Of a stretch of 64,000 bases of DNA, positions 16,000-25,506 are shown in pieces. A program made the position numbers and the translations under genes. A model generated the notes under the pieces. It was given only the letters and a program-made list of their open reading frames with translations, was not told where the DNA came from and searched no databases. Numbering within the stretch: position 1 is the stretch's first letter; each line of letters opens with the position of its first letter. Source of the DNA: Brevibacillus parabrevis (GTDB lineage: Bacteria; Bacillota; Bacilli; Brevibacillales; Brevibacillaceae); contig NZ_RHHV01000005.1 in NCBI RefSeq assembly GCF_003710905.1, positions 496,001 through 560,000 of the forward strand, read 5' to 3'.

Positions 16000-17334
16000 A
16001 TGGGAGTTCGATCCTGGATATTTGCGGCACTTCAAGTGAGTATCGCCACGGCATTGCTGGTTGGGTGTAGTCAGCCCGCCGCCAATTCCGGCCAAGCGCA
16101 GCCAGATGGCGCGAAAGAGCAAGCTGGACAAGAAGTCAGGCTGAAGATGGTCGAGAGCATTACCAGTCCGCAGCGCACAGCGCTTCTGAAGGAAATGCTG
16201 ACCCAGTTTGAAGCGAAAAACCCGGGCATCAAGGTAGACCTGATCTCCCCGCCTTTCGAGGGGGCCGATCAAAAAATTACGCAAATGCTGATGGCAAAAG
16301 AAGAGCTTGATGTGCTGGAGGTCCGTGAGTTCAATGCGAAGCAGTTCTCGATGAACGGCTTTATTGAAAATCTGAAGCCCTACACGGAAAAATGGAGCAA
16401 TTACGACCAGCTGACCGATGTGGCAAAACGCCGCGCCACTTGGGTCGACAACACCCCTTACTATATTCCGAACGGCTTGTATCAGCGCGTCCTGTACTAT
16501 CGGGCGGACTGGTTCAAGGAAGCGGGCATCGAAGCGCCCAAGACGTGGGCTGAGCTGTTGGCCGCGGGCAAAAAAATGACCGACCCGGCCAAAAATCGTT
16601 ACGGGTACAGCTTCCGGGGAGGCCCTACCGGGTGGGACTACGCCTTGATTGCGATGTGGGCCTACAACGGCACCGAGGTCGATCCGTCCTCTGCTTTTTT
16701 CCTGAAAGACGGCCGAACGCTTTTTTCTACCCCGGAGTCATTGGAGGCAATGCGCTACTACAAGCAGCTGTACAAAGAAATATCGCCGCCCGATTCGGTA
16801 AGCTGGGGCTTCCAGGAGATGGTGCAAGGTTTCGTGGCAGGTTCGACGGCCATGCTGATCCAAGACCCCGATGTCATCGATGGGGCCAAGGAAAAAATGC
16901 AGGAAGGAACATGGGCAACCGCCCCTTTGCCAATTGGGCCATCAGGTGTAGCCCAGCAAGTGGTAGGCGGACCAGGCTGGGGCATGACAGCATACTCCAA
17001 GCATAAACCGGAAGCCTGGAAGCTGATCGAATTTCTCTCTGACCCCGAGCAAAGCACCCACTTCGCCAAGAAAACGTCTGTCATTCCTGTGGTAAAAAGC
17101 GCAGCGGAAGACGAGTTTTACAAAACCGGATACTTCCAGCCGTTCATTGAGATGAACCAGCAGCCGCAAACATTCATCGATGTATCCAGACCTGTCGACT
17201 ACAAAGGCTGGGGAGCGTGGCAAAGCGCGGCAGACAAGGAAATCCAGAGCTATTTGCTCGATCAGCTCTCTGCGGAAGACTTGCTGAAAAAGTGGGACGA
17301 GTATTGGACAAAAGAGCGGGCTGAGCGCAAATAG
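16000..17334 (+). CDS. ABC transporter substrate-binding lipoprotein, family 1
   Basis: 444 residues with a lipoprotein signal ending LLVGC (Cys23). The mature part has family-1 (maltose/sn-glycerol-phosphate type) features: MVESITSPQRTALLKEMLTQFEAKNPGIKV at the N-terminus, YYRADWFKEAGIEAPKTWAEL and WGMTAYSKHKPEAWKLIEFL. It heads a binding protein-permease-permease operon without ATPase, which in Bacillales is usually supplied by a shared MsmX-like protein. The ligand is unknown; the shared activator box suggests co-regulation with the amidohydrolase system further on. Confidence 0.9.
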   Translation: MGVRSWIFAALQVSIATALLVGCSQPAANSGQAQPDGAKEQAGQEVRLKMVESITSPQRTALLKEMLTQFEAKNPGIKVDLISPPFEGADQKITQMLMAKEELDVLEVREFNAKQFSMNGFIENLKPYTEKWSNYDQLTDVAKRRATWVDNTPYYIPNGLYQRVLYYRADWFKEAGIEAPKTWAELLAAGKKMTDPAKNRYGYSFRGGPTGWDYALIAMWAYNGTEVDPSSAFFLKDGRTLFSTPESLEAMRYYKQLYKEISPPDSVSWGFQEMVQGFVAGSTAMLIQDPDVIDGAKEKMQEGTWATAPLPIGPSGVAQQVVGGPGWGMTAYSKHKPEAWKLIEFLSDPEQSTHFAKKTSVIPVVKSAAEDEFYKTGYFQPFIEMNQQPQTFIDVSRPVDYKGWGAWQSAADKEIQSYLLDQLSAEDLLKKWDEYWTKERAERK

Positions 17335-17351
17335 ACGAGGGGGGAGCGGTC

Positions 17352-18302
17352 TTGCAAACAGAGAAGCCCATCGTCGTAACGAAAGAACCATTCGTTTCGC
17401 CACCGAAAAAGCCGTTTCGGCTGTCCAAGGAAGGAGCTTTCATCTGCCTTTGCTTGCTGCCAGCGGTATTGTTTGTCGGCATTTTTACTTACTATCCGCT
17501 GCTGCGCGGCATCATCATGTCCTTCCAAAACTACACGCTGTTTAATTTGCTGGATGTGCGCTTCATCGGATTGGACAACTTCTTCGCTGTCCTGACCAGC
17601 CCGGAGTTTCCCCGCGTGGCGTTGAACAGCTTTTACTGGGTGGCTGTCTCGCTGTTCTTCCAGTTGCTGTTCGGCTTTGCCTTGGCGTTGTTCATGCGCC
17701 GCCGTTTCCGGGGGAGAGGCATCTATCAGGCGTTTGTGTTTTTTCCGTGGGCGATGTCCGGGTTTTTGATCGGATTGATCTGGCGGTGGATGTTCAATGC
17801 GCAATTTGGCGTCATTAATGACTTGCTGGTGAAAAGCGGGTTGATCGCTGCCCCGATCCCGTTTTTGGCCGATGGAAAATGGGCGCTTGCGGCCGTGATC
17901 ATCGCAAACATTTGGTACGGTGTCGCTTTTTTTGCCATCATGATTTTGGCTGCCCTGCAATCGATCCCGGAGGAGCTGTACGAGGCGGCAGCGATGGACG
18001 GCGCGGGGCGCATCCAGCAGTTTTGGAGCGTGACCTTGCCCTACATTTTGCCGACGATGCTGGTGACGATTCTTCTTCGGGTCATTTGGATCTTGAATTT
18101 TCCCGACATCATTTACGCGATGACCAATGGCGGTCCGGCAGGCTCGACTCACATCTTCGCCACGTATATGATCGATAAAGTCATTTTCGGACAGGATTAC
18201 GGGCAAGCCTCGGCTGTAGGGGTCATCATTGTCTTGCTCCTTCTGGTGTTCACCGTGTTTTACGTCAAGGCGACCCGCATGGAGAAGGGAGGGGATTTCT
18301 AG
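17352..18302 (+). CDS. ABC sugar-type permease, MalF-like
   Basis: 316 residues with about six membrane helices. The start is a TTG after GGGGGGAGCGGTC, since no ATG fits. The inner-membrane component signature EAAAMDGAGRIQQFWSVTLP is the loop that contacts the ATPase. It follows the binding protein by 17 bp. Confidence 0.9.
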   Translation: MQTEKPIVVTKEPFVSPPKKPFRLSKEGAFICLCLLPAVLFVGIFTYYPLLRGIIMSFQNYTLFNLLDVRFIGLDNFFAVLTSPEFPRVALNSFYWVAVSLFFQLLFGFALALFMRRRFRGRGIYQAFVFFPWAMSGFLIGLIWRWMFNAQFGVINDLLVKSGLIAAPIPFLADGKWALAAVIIANIWYGVAFFAIMILAALQSIPEELYEAAAMDGAGRIQQFWSVTLPYILPTMLVTILLRVIWILNFPDIIYAMTNGGPAGSTHIFATYMIDKVIFGQDYGQASAVGVIIVLLLLVFTVFYVKATRMEKGGDF

Positions 18303-19136
18303 ATGCAGCGCGATCACATATGGTGGCAAACAGCGCGGGTAGTTGTCTTGGGCGGATTTTTGGCCTTTGCGATTTTTCCGTTGTACTGGATTGTCATCAC
18401 GTCGCTCAAAGGGCAAAAAGAAATTTTCTCGTTGCCGATCCGCTACTGGCCCGATGAGGTGACGTTGCTCAATTATGTGGAGATTTTTCGCATCTCGCAT
18501 TTTCAGGTCTATATCTGGAACAGCTTTCTCGTATCGCTGTTCGCTTCGGCGCTTGTCGTCGTGATCGCCATGCTTGGCGGGTACGTTCTGGCCCGCTTTT
18601 CGTTTCGGGGCAAAAGAGAGGTCATGTTCGGCTTTCTCGTCACGCAGATGATTCCGATCTTCATCGGGATGGCGCCGCTCTATGTCATGATGTCGAAAAT
18701 GCATATTTTGAACAGTCTGTTTTCTTTAATCCTGATTTACACCGTCATGCTGATTCCGTTTTGCACGATCATCATGTCCGGCTTTTTTCAACGCATCCCG
18801 AACGCGTTGGAAGAGGCGGCCATGATGGATGGCTGTTCCCGGATCAGCGCGTTGTTTCGCGTAATCGTGCCGATCATGCTCCCCGGTATCGCAGCCACGT
18901 TCATTTTTGCCTTCGTGCAATGCTGGAACGAGCTGATCATGGCCGTTTTGTTCATCGATGAAGAGTCAGTCAAGACGATCCCGGTCGCCATGAACGCTTT
19001 CATCAAAAAGTACGACATCGAGTGGGGAGCGATGTCGGCAGCTACTGTTCTGTCTGTCATCCCGACGATGCTGTTGTTTGCCTTTTGCCAAAAGTACCTG
19101 GTGGAGGGGCTGACGCAAGGAGCCGTGAAAGGATGA
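18303..19136 (+). CDS. ABC sugar-type permease, MalG-like
   Basis: 277 residues, six predicted helices, with the ATPase-contact loop EEAAMMDGCSRISALFRVIVP. The ATG directly follows the TAG of the previous permease, so expression is coupled. The two permeases form the heterodimeric channel. No ATPase gene follows; the next gene is on the opposite strand and converges with only 5 bp between them. Confidence 0.9.
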   Translation: MQRDHIWWQTARVVVLGGFLAFAIFPLYWIVITSLKGQKEIFSLPIRYWPDEVTLLNYVEIFRISHFQVYIWNSFLVSLFASALVVVIAMLGGYVLARFSFRGKREVMFGFLVTQMIPIFIGMAPLYVMMSKMHILNSLFSLILIYTVMLIPFCTIIMSGFFQRIPNALEEAAMMDGCSRISALFRVIVPIMLPGIAATFIFAFVQCWNELIMAVLFIDEESVKTIPVAMNAFIKKYDIEWGAMSAATVLSVIPTMLLFAFCQKYLVEGLTQGAVKG

Positions 19137-19141
19137 AGACG

Positions 19142-20020
19142 CTACACATAGTCCCGCATCCCCGCCCGATACGCCTGTTCATCCCCTTGCTCGATGCCGA
19201 ACAATGCTTCCTGCAAGGCAAACGTGCTGCGATAAAAGCGCATGCGGACGAGGACGGAATCCAGATCGGGGTACCACGGTGACAGGCAGGACAAAAAGTT
19301 CTCGCCATAGCTCGCGGCGAGTCCGGCGAAATCGTAAGCCGCGTCGCCGATGCCTGCTCCGCCGAAGTCAATGATGCCCGTGATCCGCTGTTTTTGCGCG
19401 TCGTACAAAATGTTGGTCGTGCCGAAGTCACCATGAATGAGCCGCGGCGCAAACGCAAAGTGGGCAGGATCAGCCAAATACGTCTCAAATCGTTCAGCAA
19501 TCTCCTGTTTGGCCGACTCGCGCATGGCCGGGAACAGCCGGGAGACGATTCGGTCGTAAAGCTCCGTCAGCTCGTCTGCCATGCCAACCGAGTCGGAAAC
19601 AAGCTCAGGGAGCCGCTGTTCATACGGAAAAGAGTGCAGCTCATGCAAAAATCGCCCGAGCTGGGCGGCGATGGCAGGGAGCTGATTGTGACGGGCTGCT
19701 TGCGCAAACGCTTCACGCGTAAACGGCTCTCCGCGTAGCAGCGGGTAGCCAGTGAAGACTTTACCAGGCTCCTCCGGTACGAAGGAACGATAGACCGGAG
19801 CGGGGATCGGCAGGGAAACGCTATCCTGGACCGCTTGCAACACGGCTGTTTCTTTTTTCAACTGGCGAATGCCCAGCGCGTACTTGGGAAAGCGAAACAC
19901 GTACGCGCCGTTGACGATCCACACATCGTTGTTTTGTCCGATCTCATTGCGAACGAGAGAGTGGACAATGAAATCAGGATAGGCATCCTGGATGGCGCGT
20001 ATGCAGCTTTGTTCATTCAT
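19142..20020 (-). CDS. Aminoglycoside/macrolide phosphotransferase-family protein (APH)
   Basis: 292 residues from the ATG after AAAGGAG. Kinase-like fold: KETAVLQAV region for nucleotide binding, Brenner motif LIHGDFGTTNILYD (catalytic Asp) and IIDFGGAGIGDAAYDFAGL (metal-binding Asp). It resembles the APH(2'')/macrolide 2'-phosphotransferase branch, but many such proteins phosphorylate metabolites, so resistance is not established. A strong terminator separates it from the gene upstream. Confidence 0.85.
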   Translation of the reverse strand: MNEQSCIRAIQDAYPDFIVHSLVRNEIGQNNDVWIVNGAYVFRFPKYALGIRQLKKETAVLQAVQDSVSLPIPAPVYRSFVPEEPGKVFTGYPLLRGEPFTREAFAQAARHNQLPAIAAQLGRFLHELHSFPYEQRLPELVSDSVGMADELTELYDRIVSRLFPAMRESAKQEIAERFETYLADPAHFAFAPRLIHGDFGTTNILYDAQKQRITGIIDFGGAGIGDAAYDFAGLAASYGENFLSCLSPWYPDLDSVLVRMRFYRSTFALQEALFGIEQGDEQAYRAGMRDYV

Positions 20021-20056
20021 AGCCGTTCTCCTTTTAGCGTGTAAAATGTGAAAAAG

Positions 20057-20089
20057 AAAGAGCACTCTCCCGCGTGGAAAGTGCTCTTT
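20057..20089. terminator. Strong hairpin terminator
   Basis: AAAGAGCACT/AGTGCTCTTT with an additional CTCC/TGGA-flanked loop, and T runs on both strands. It ends the transcript of the 148-residue protein before the phosphotransferase start. Confidence 0.8.
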
Positions 20090-20095
20090 TCGCAT

Positions 20096-20542
20096 TCAGG
20101 AAGCAGCCAGCTCGAATCGGACCACCGTTTCCTTGCCGCCCGCGAGCTTTTCCTGCTCGACGACTCGCCAGTTTCTGGAGATCGTCTTGCGCATCCAGTC
20201 GAGCGCTTCAACTGACAAGCGAACCTGGCTCAGTGCCGTTTCCTCTACCTCATAATCTTGCTCGGCCAGCAGCTGATAGCGCTTATTCAACAGGAACTTG
20301 ATCCCGTTTATCGTCGTGAACTTGATTTGATAGCCGTCGCGAATGGCTTGCTCCAGCGCAGCAGAATCGTTTTGGTACAGTTCAAAGAGGGGAGAGAAAT
20401 CGTATTTGCCGCCTTCCACATCAGCGAAAGGCTCCGAATCGCCCGTTCTCAGCCTGTGAATGATTTCTTCATCGACAAATCCATGGGCACGAGCGGCTTC
20501 CAGAAGCATCGTCTCCCATTGGGACAGCTTAACCGTAGACAT
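20096..20542 (-). CDS. Hypothetical protein, 148 residues
   Basis: Not recognised. Start chosen at the ATG after CGAGGAGG. Soluble, acidic-basic mixed sequence with repeated ALSQVRLSVEALDWMRKTISRNWRVVEQEK-like helical/strand segments and no membrane or signal segment. It is monocistronic by its own terminator. No function is offered. Confidence 0.7.
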   Translation of the reverse strand: MSTVKLSQWETMLLEAARAHGFVDEEIIHRLRTGDSEPFADVEGGKYDFSPLFELYQNDSAALEQAIRDGYQIKFTTINGIKFLLNKRYQLLAEQDYEVEETALSQVRLSVEALDWMRKTISRNWRVVEQEKLAGGKETVVRFELAAS

Positions 20543-20641
20543 GAACAGCCCTCCTCGATCTTTGCATGTACTGTCTAGTATAATCTCTGCTTTTGTAAAA
20601 CTCAACCATAATTCCGACTGTTTTTGTATGAAATGAAAATG

Positions 20642-21535
20642 TCACGAAGAAACAGGCGAAGCGGACTTATGATCGCGCGGCTCTTTGGAAGTGGTGGTTA
20701 GCGTAACACCTGCGATGATCAGGAGCGCTCCAAACAGTTGAATGAGCGTGACGGGCTTCGCCAACAGGAAAAAGCCGAACAGCATGGCGATAAACGGCTC
20801 CAGATTGGAAAACATCGCGGCTTTGGCCGCTCCGACTTTTTGCAGCTGGCTGTTCCAGATCAAGGTGACGATGCCGTGCATGATGACAGCGGTCACAAAC
20901 AACAAAATCCACGAAGACAACTGCGTGCTGTAGGCAACTTGCGGCAAGCTGGCGAAGACGAACGGCAGCAGCGCGCCGAATCCGATCAGGTTGGAAAAAA
21001 GCGTGGTCACGAGCGGAGGCAGTCGGTGGCCGAGCATGCGGACGAGAATGATCGAGACGGCAAATGTCAGCATCGTCAGCACGATCCAGAGAATGCCGAC
21101 GTCAAAGTGCAGCTCCGCCCCTGTGTAAATGACGAACAGAACACCAGCCGTACCGATGACAGCGCCAAGCCCCATCCGCCATGTCAGCGCTTCTTTTAAA
21201 AACAGGGCGGCGAGCAGCGCAGTCGTAACCGGGGTCAAAGCCAAAATCAGCGACGAAGTAGTGGGATCAGCCGTCACCAGCCCTTTGTAAAACGACCACT
21301 GGTTAATCCCGACGCCGACAATGCCGAGAGTCGCAACCAAAAGCCAGTCGCGCCGTGACAGCTTCGGAATCGTCAGTCGTCCTTTTGCCCAGATCAACAA
21401 AAACAGCGCGATGAACAGCAGACGCATGACAGACAAAAACAGCGGCGAAAATTCCGCCACCAGCATTTTGCCAAAGACAAAATTGCTGCCCCAGGCGGTG
21501 ACGCAAAAAATGAGCAGCAAGTAAGATCGCAGCAT
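20642..21535 (-). CDS. EamA-family (DMT) transporter
   Basis: 297 residues composed of two tandem EamA repeats, about ten helices in total (LIFCVTAWGSNFVFGKML opens the first; FAVSIILVRMLGHRLPPLVTT opens the second). Family members export amino acids, metabolites or drugs. GGAAGGAACG precedes the ATG. It follows the symporter gene on the same strand by 64 bp and might be read through from that operon. Confidence 0.85.
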   Translation of the reverse strand: MLRSYLLLIFCVTAWGSNFVFGKMLVAEFSPLFLSVMRLLFIALFLLIWAKGRLTIPKLSRRDWLLVATLGIVGVGINQWSFYKGLVTADPTTSSLILALTPVTTALLAALFLKEALTWRMGLGAVIGTAGVLFVIYTGAELHFDVGILWIVLTMLTFAVSIILVRMLGHRLPPLVTTLFSNLIGFGALLPFVFASLPQVAYSTQLSSWILLFVTAVIMHGIVTLIWNSQLQKVGAAKAAMFSNLEPFIAMLFGFFLLAKPVTLIQLFGALLIIAGVTLTTTSKEPRDHKSASPVSS

Positions 21536-21599
21536 GACATTCGTTCCTTCCTGTGCGATCAGCGCCAGCCAGCACCAGCAGCGTAAGGGCTTGCGGGCG

Positions 21600-22916
21600 T
21601 TATGCCGTGCGGAAGTAGCGCCTCCACAGCCAGGTGATGCTCAGGTAGCCTACCAGGAAGAAGGCCGTAGCAAAAGAAGCGATCCAGATCGCTTTCATCG
21701 GATCGACAAACGCTCTGCTGACGTACCCTGCTGCCTGTCCTACCACAGCGCTGATCAAAATGAAATTGGATGCCTTCCCCCGCGACCAGACGATGACGAT
21801 CAAGGGCAAAATCAGGGAGGCGTAGATGATGCCGAAGAAAAACAGCAAGTCGAGCAAGGTCGGTTTGAAATAGCTCGTCAGACCAAAAGACACCGCGCCA
21901 ATCATGATGGCGAGCATGTAACCCGTGCGAATTTTTTGCCGTTCGGTTGCACGCGGGCGGAACAGCTGATAGACGTTGTTGACCATCAGGCTGATCATGG
22001 AATGCAGCCCGGCTCCGAATGCGGACATGATCGCACCGAAGGAGCACAGGACGAACAGGACAAGCAAAAACATCGAATCGATTTTGCGAACGAGGTCGAA
22101 CATGAGCGAGTAGATGTCGTCAAAGCCGCCCGTGAAAATGACGATGATGATTAGCGACGAAAAGGCCAGCGGCACCGTGGCGAAAATCAGTCCGGACAGC
22201 AAAAAGGTCGGGACGATTTTTTTCTCTTCCATCATATACAGCCGCTGCCAGGAAGCCTGGTCGGAAAAAACTTGTCCGAAGCCGATCAACAGCCCCGTGA
22301 CGATAAACAACAGCCCTTCCTTGTTGCTTGCCACGAGCAAATACGGATGGTACAGCCGCAAGCCGTTGTAGACGTGCTCGACGCCTTTTCCGATGAAAAA
22401 GTAGACCGGAATAAGAATCGCCGCAGCAAATGTAATCACAATCTGCACGATGGCAAAGCGGTGGATCGAGCGGATTCCTCCGATGCCAGCGAACAGGACG
22501 GAGAACACAAAAAAACAGAGCAGACCGAGCGGGATAGGCAAGCCGAACAAGATGTTCAGCAAGACGCCGCCAGCCATCCCTTGGACAAACATCGCTTCGA
22601 TCGTCGTCAGCAGCAACAAAATAATCATCAACCAGTAGCCAAAAGGGTGCAGCTTGCCCTGCAAGTAATCGCCGATGGTCATGCCTTCGGAAAATTCCCG
22701 GCGCACCCGGCGACCGAGCAAACCGAAGAAGCAGAGGGCGACTGCCCCCATCAAGGCGAAGCCGATCCCGCCGAAGATGCCGTATTTGACGAGCGCCTCT
22801 GGTGAGCCAAAAATGGTGTTGCCAGTCACCCAGCGGGCAAGAATGGAGACGGCCCCGAGTCCGATCCCGATTTTGGCTGCGCCCAGCACGTACTCGCGAA
22901 AGGATAAATACGTCAA
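21600..22916 (-). CDS. Sodium:solute symporter (SSS family)
   Basis: 438 residues, rich in membrane helices, with SSS hallmarks such as GFGQVFSDQASWQRLYMMEEKK and FGAGLHSMISLMVNNVY. It is somewhat shorter than the usual ~500-residue members. The only fitting start is a TTG preceded by AAGGGG whose TTGA overlaps the response-regulator stop, so the two are coupled. It may be the system's transport target, a co-sensor passing substrate status to the kinase, or both (inference from operon structure). Confidence 0.85.
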   Translation of the reverse strand: MTYLSFREYVLGAAKIGIGLGAVSILARWVTGNTIFGSPEALVKYGIFGGIGFALMGAVALCFFGLLGRRVRREFSEGMTIGDYLQGKLHPFGYWLMIILLLLTTIEAMFVQGMAGGVLLNILFGLPIPLGLLCFFVFSVLFAGIGGIRSIHRFAIVQIVITFAAAILIPVYFFIGKGVEHVYNGLRLYHPYLLVASNKEGLLFIVTGLLIGFGQVFSDQASWQRLYMMEEKKIVPTFLLSGLIFATVPLAFSSLIIIVIFTGGFDDIYSLMFDLVRKIDSMFLLVLFVLCSFGAIMSAFGAGLHSMISLMVNNVYQLFRPRATERQKIRTGYMLAIMIGAVSFGLTSYFKPTLLDLLFFFGIIYASLILPLIVIVWSRGKASNFILISAVVGQAAGYVSRAFVDPMKAIWIASFATAFFLVGYLSITWLWRRYFRTA

Positions 22917-23626
22917 AATACATTCCCCTTGTCCCGATATTCTTTGGGAGTTTTCCCGACCACCTTGCGGAAGATGGTGCTGAAATAGTGCTGGCTGTTG
23001 AAGCCTGTGCGCTCCGCTACGGTCGAGATGCTCCATTCCGGATGGCCGATCAGAAATTTTTTGGACATCTGAATCCGGTATTGCATCAGGTACTCGGAAA
23101 ACGAAACGCCGACTTCCTCATGAAACCGTCGACTGAGATAAGTCGGATTGATGTGCACTTCTGCGGCGAGGTCAGCCAGGTTGAGCTTTTCGGCAAATTT
23201 CTGGTGGATGATGTTCATCGCATCGGAAATAATCCGGGTGTAGGCGGACAAGGCAGGACTTTTCTGGTATTTGTTCAAAATCTCGACCAGCTCGCTCTCG
23301 ATGACAGGCTTCGTGATGTAATCGACGACACCGAGGCGGATGGATTGTTTGGCGTAATGAAAATCTTGGTAAGCAGTCACGATGATCAGTTCGATCTCTT
23401 TATGCTGGGCACGCAGCTCCTCGCCGAGCGCCAGCCCGGATTTCCCCGGCAAATTGATGTCCAGAAAGGCGAGATGAAGAGGCACCTTCTGGCTGATCGC
23501 CATGGCTTGGCTGCCGTCAGCGGCCTTGTACAGATTCCACAAGGGGAACATGGGCTGGATCAAGTATTCCAGCTGGTCCAGCTCCAACGGTTCGTCATCC
23601 ACGAGTAGTACGTTCATCTTGTTCAC
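22913..23626 (-). CDS. Response regulator with AraC-type DNA-binding domain (YesN-like)
   Basis: 237 residues. Receiver domain with acidic pocket Asp10-Asp11, phospho-acceptor Asp56 (AFLDINLPG) and Lys106 (YITKP). The C-terminal ~100 residues are a double HTH of the AraC family (LNLADLAAEVHINPTYLSRRFHEEVG, then STVAERTGFNSQHYFSTIFRKVVGKTPKEYR). The sequence is compact, with almost no linker, unlike ~500-residue YesN proteins. It is the only AraC-type regulator in the window and hence the leading candidate for binding the seven tandem 21-bp boxes. Confidence 0.92.
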   Translation of the reverse strand: MNKMNVLLVDDEPLELDQLEYLIQPMFPLWNLYKAADGSQAMAISQKVPLHLAFLDINLPGKSGLALGEELRAQHKEIELIIVTAYQDFHYAKQSIRLGVVDYITKPVIESELVEILNKYQKSPALSAYTRIISDAMNIIHQKFAEKLNLADLAAEVHINPTYLSRRFHEEVGVSFSEYLMQYRIQMSKKFLIGHPEWSISTVAERTGFNSQHYFSTIFRKVVGKTPKEYRDKGNVF

Positions 23627-24417
23627 CTCACATCAACATGTTCAAAAATACACGGCCATTGAACAATCACACGCGTTCCTCCCTCAGATGAGCTTTCTAG
23701 CTGTAATTGTGCGTGATCACCAAAGCAAAGGTGAAGGCGGCGCCGGATGTTGTCCAAGCCGTGGCCGCTCTTCTCATGCGGCTGTTCGGCTTCGCTGTCT
23801 GTTCCATTCTCATGCTCGAAGGCGGCGAGGTCAACAGAGCCGTTGTCTGCGACGACGAGCAAGACATCGTCTGCCTGGCGGCTGATGTGGATTTGCAAAA
23901 CAGCGTCGCCCATCTTGCGCTCCAGCCCGTGTTTGAACGCATTTTCCACGAGCGTTTGCAGCACGAACGGAGGGATCGAGGCGGTGAGCAAATCGTCCGC
24001 GCATTCGAGAGTAATGTGCAGTCGGTGGCCGAAGCGGAGCTTTTGAATCTCCAGGTACTGCTCGGTGTATTGAATCTCCCGGGCGAGTGAAATCAACGGC
24101 TCCGTCGATTTGTACTTGAATTTGAGAAACTGGGAGAGGACTTCGAGAGCCCTCACCAGCTCTTTTGTCCGGTTGAGCCGTGCCAGGCTGAGGATGACAT
24201 TCAATGTATTAAACAGGAAGTGCGGCTGGATTTGCTGGTTCAGCTGATTGTAGAGCGCTTGCTGAAGCTCCTTTTCCAGCTCGATCTTCACATTTTTGTT
24301 TTCCAGCAGGTCGATGCGCTTTTCAAAAATGAACAAAAACAATAAAGCAATAGCTCCTATAATAGGAGCCAAAATGAACAACAGAATGAGCAGAGTGAAA
24401 CCTTCGAAGCTTATCAT
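23623..24417 (-). CDS. Sensor histidine kinase, LytS/YesM class
   Basis: 264 residues. A single N-terminal membrane segment (residues about 7-31), a short coiled coil, His66 in NQQIQPHFLFNTLN, then the ATPase domain with N box VENAFKHGL, DNG and G box GHGLDNIRRRL. There is no extracellular sensor domain, so signal input likely comes through the membrane or from the symporter encoded two genes downstream. ATGA overlap with the regulator gene. No tandem activator box is visible in the 95 bp upstream. Confidence 0.92.
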   Translation of the reverse strand: MISFEGFTLLILLFILAPIIGAIALLFLFIFEKRIDLLENKNVKIELEKELQQALYNQLNQQIQPHFLFNTLNVILSLARLNRTKELVRALEVLSQFLKFKYKSTEPLISLAREIQYTEQYLEIQKLRFGHRLHITLECADDLLTASIPPFVLQTLVENAFKHGLERKMGDAVLQIHISRQADDVLLVVADNGSVDLAAFEHENGTDSEAEQPHEKSGHGLDNIRRRLHLCFGDHAQLQLESSSEGGTRVIVQWPCIFEHVDVR

Positions 24418-24512
24418 GAGATCCCTTCTGTATGGTCGTCTTTGATTTTGCAGTTACCATCATATCATGCCGCTTGAGGCTCGCTTGCTTTTTTAGAAAA
24501 TTTTAATGTCTC

Positions 24513-25502
24513 TTACGGCACGAGGTGGCAGGCAACCTGATGCGTGCTGTGTACGTTGGTCAGAGCCGGCACTTCTGTCTTGCAGCGCTCGACCGCGAGC
24601 GGGCAGCGCGTATGGAAGCGGCAGCCTTGCGGTGGATTGATCGGCGAAGGCACGTCTCCGCGCAGGATGATCCGTTCTTGCTTTTTGCTGACGTCCGGGA
24701 CCGGAATCGCGGACAAAAGCGCCTGTGTATACGGATGCTGCGGACTGTCGAACAGCGACTTCTTGTCGGCGATTTCCACGACTTTGCCGAGATACATCAC
24801 CATCACGCGATCAGAAATGTGGCGAACGACGCCAAGGTCATGCGAGATGAACAAGTAGGTCAGCTTGAACTCTTTTTGCAGGGATTTCAACAGATTCAGC
24901 ACTTGTGCCTGAATCGAAACGTCGAGAGCAGACACCGCTTCGTCGCAAATGATCAGCTTGGGCTGCATCGCCAGGGCGCGGGCAATCCCGATCCGCTGCC
25001 GCTGCCCGCCGCTAAATTCGTGCGGAAAACGATCGATTTGATCCGGGCGCAGACCGACGTGGCTGAGCAGTTCAATGATGCGCTCCCGGCGCTGGTTGGC
25101 AGGGACGATGTTTTGGATCGCCAGTGCTTCGCCGAGAATTTGCGCCACGGACTGACGCGGATTCAGCGATGCGAACGGGTCCTGGAAGATGACCTGCAAG
25201 TCTTTGCGCATACTGCGCATTTGCGATTTGGACATGGCGAGCAAGTCTTTTCCTTCGAAAAATACCGAGCCGCTTGTCGGTTCATCGAGGCGAAGGATGG
25301 CGCGTCCGGTAGTCGATTTTCCGCAGCCGGATTCGCCTACGATGCTGAGCGTTTCGCCTTCAAAAATCGTGAAGCTGACATCGTCAACCGCTTTGACGTG
25401 ATTGACGGTGCGGCCCAAGATGCCGCCTTTGATCGGGAAGTGCTGCTTGAGGTTTTGGACTTCGAGCAGTGGTTTTTTCGTTTGATCGGCTGTCATCATC
25501 AT
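24513..25502 (-). CDS. Peptide-type ABC importer ATPase (DppF/OppF-like)
   Basis: 329 residues from the first ATG of the ATGATGATG cluster, preceded by GGGGG. Walker [10 protein letters not shown], signature [14 protein letters not shown], Walker [13 protein letters not shown], and the C-terminal oligopeptide extension with a CxxxxC-type cluster ([15 protein letters not shown]) that binds an iron-sulfur centre in some homologues. Last gene of a four-gene operon; no binding protein is encoded inside it. Confidence 0.93.
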   Translation of the reverse strand: MMMTADQTKKPLLEVQNLKQHFPIKGGILGRTVNHVKAVDDVSFTIFEGETLSIVGESGCGKSTTGRAILRLDEPTSGSVFFEGKDLLAMSKSQMRSMRKDLQVIFQDPFASLNPRQSVAQILGEALAIQNIVPANQRRERIIELLSHVGLRPDQIDRFPHEFSGGQRQRIGIARALAMQPKLIICDEAVSALDVSIQAQVLNLLKSLQKEFKLTYLFISHDLGVVRHISDRVMVMYLGKVVEIADKKSLFDSPQHPYTQALLSAIPVPDVSKKQERIILRGDVPSPINPPQGCRFHTRCPLAVERCKTEVPALTNVHSTHQVACHLVP

Positions 25503-25506
25503 GACG

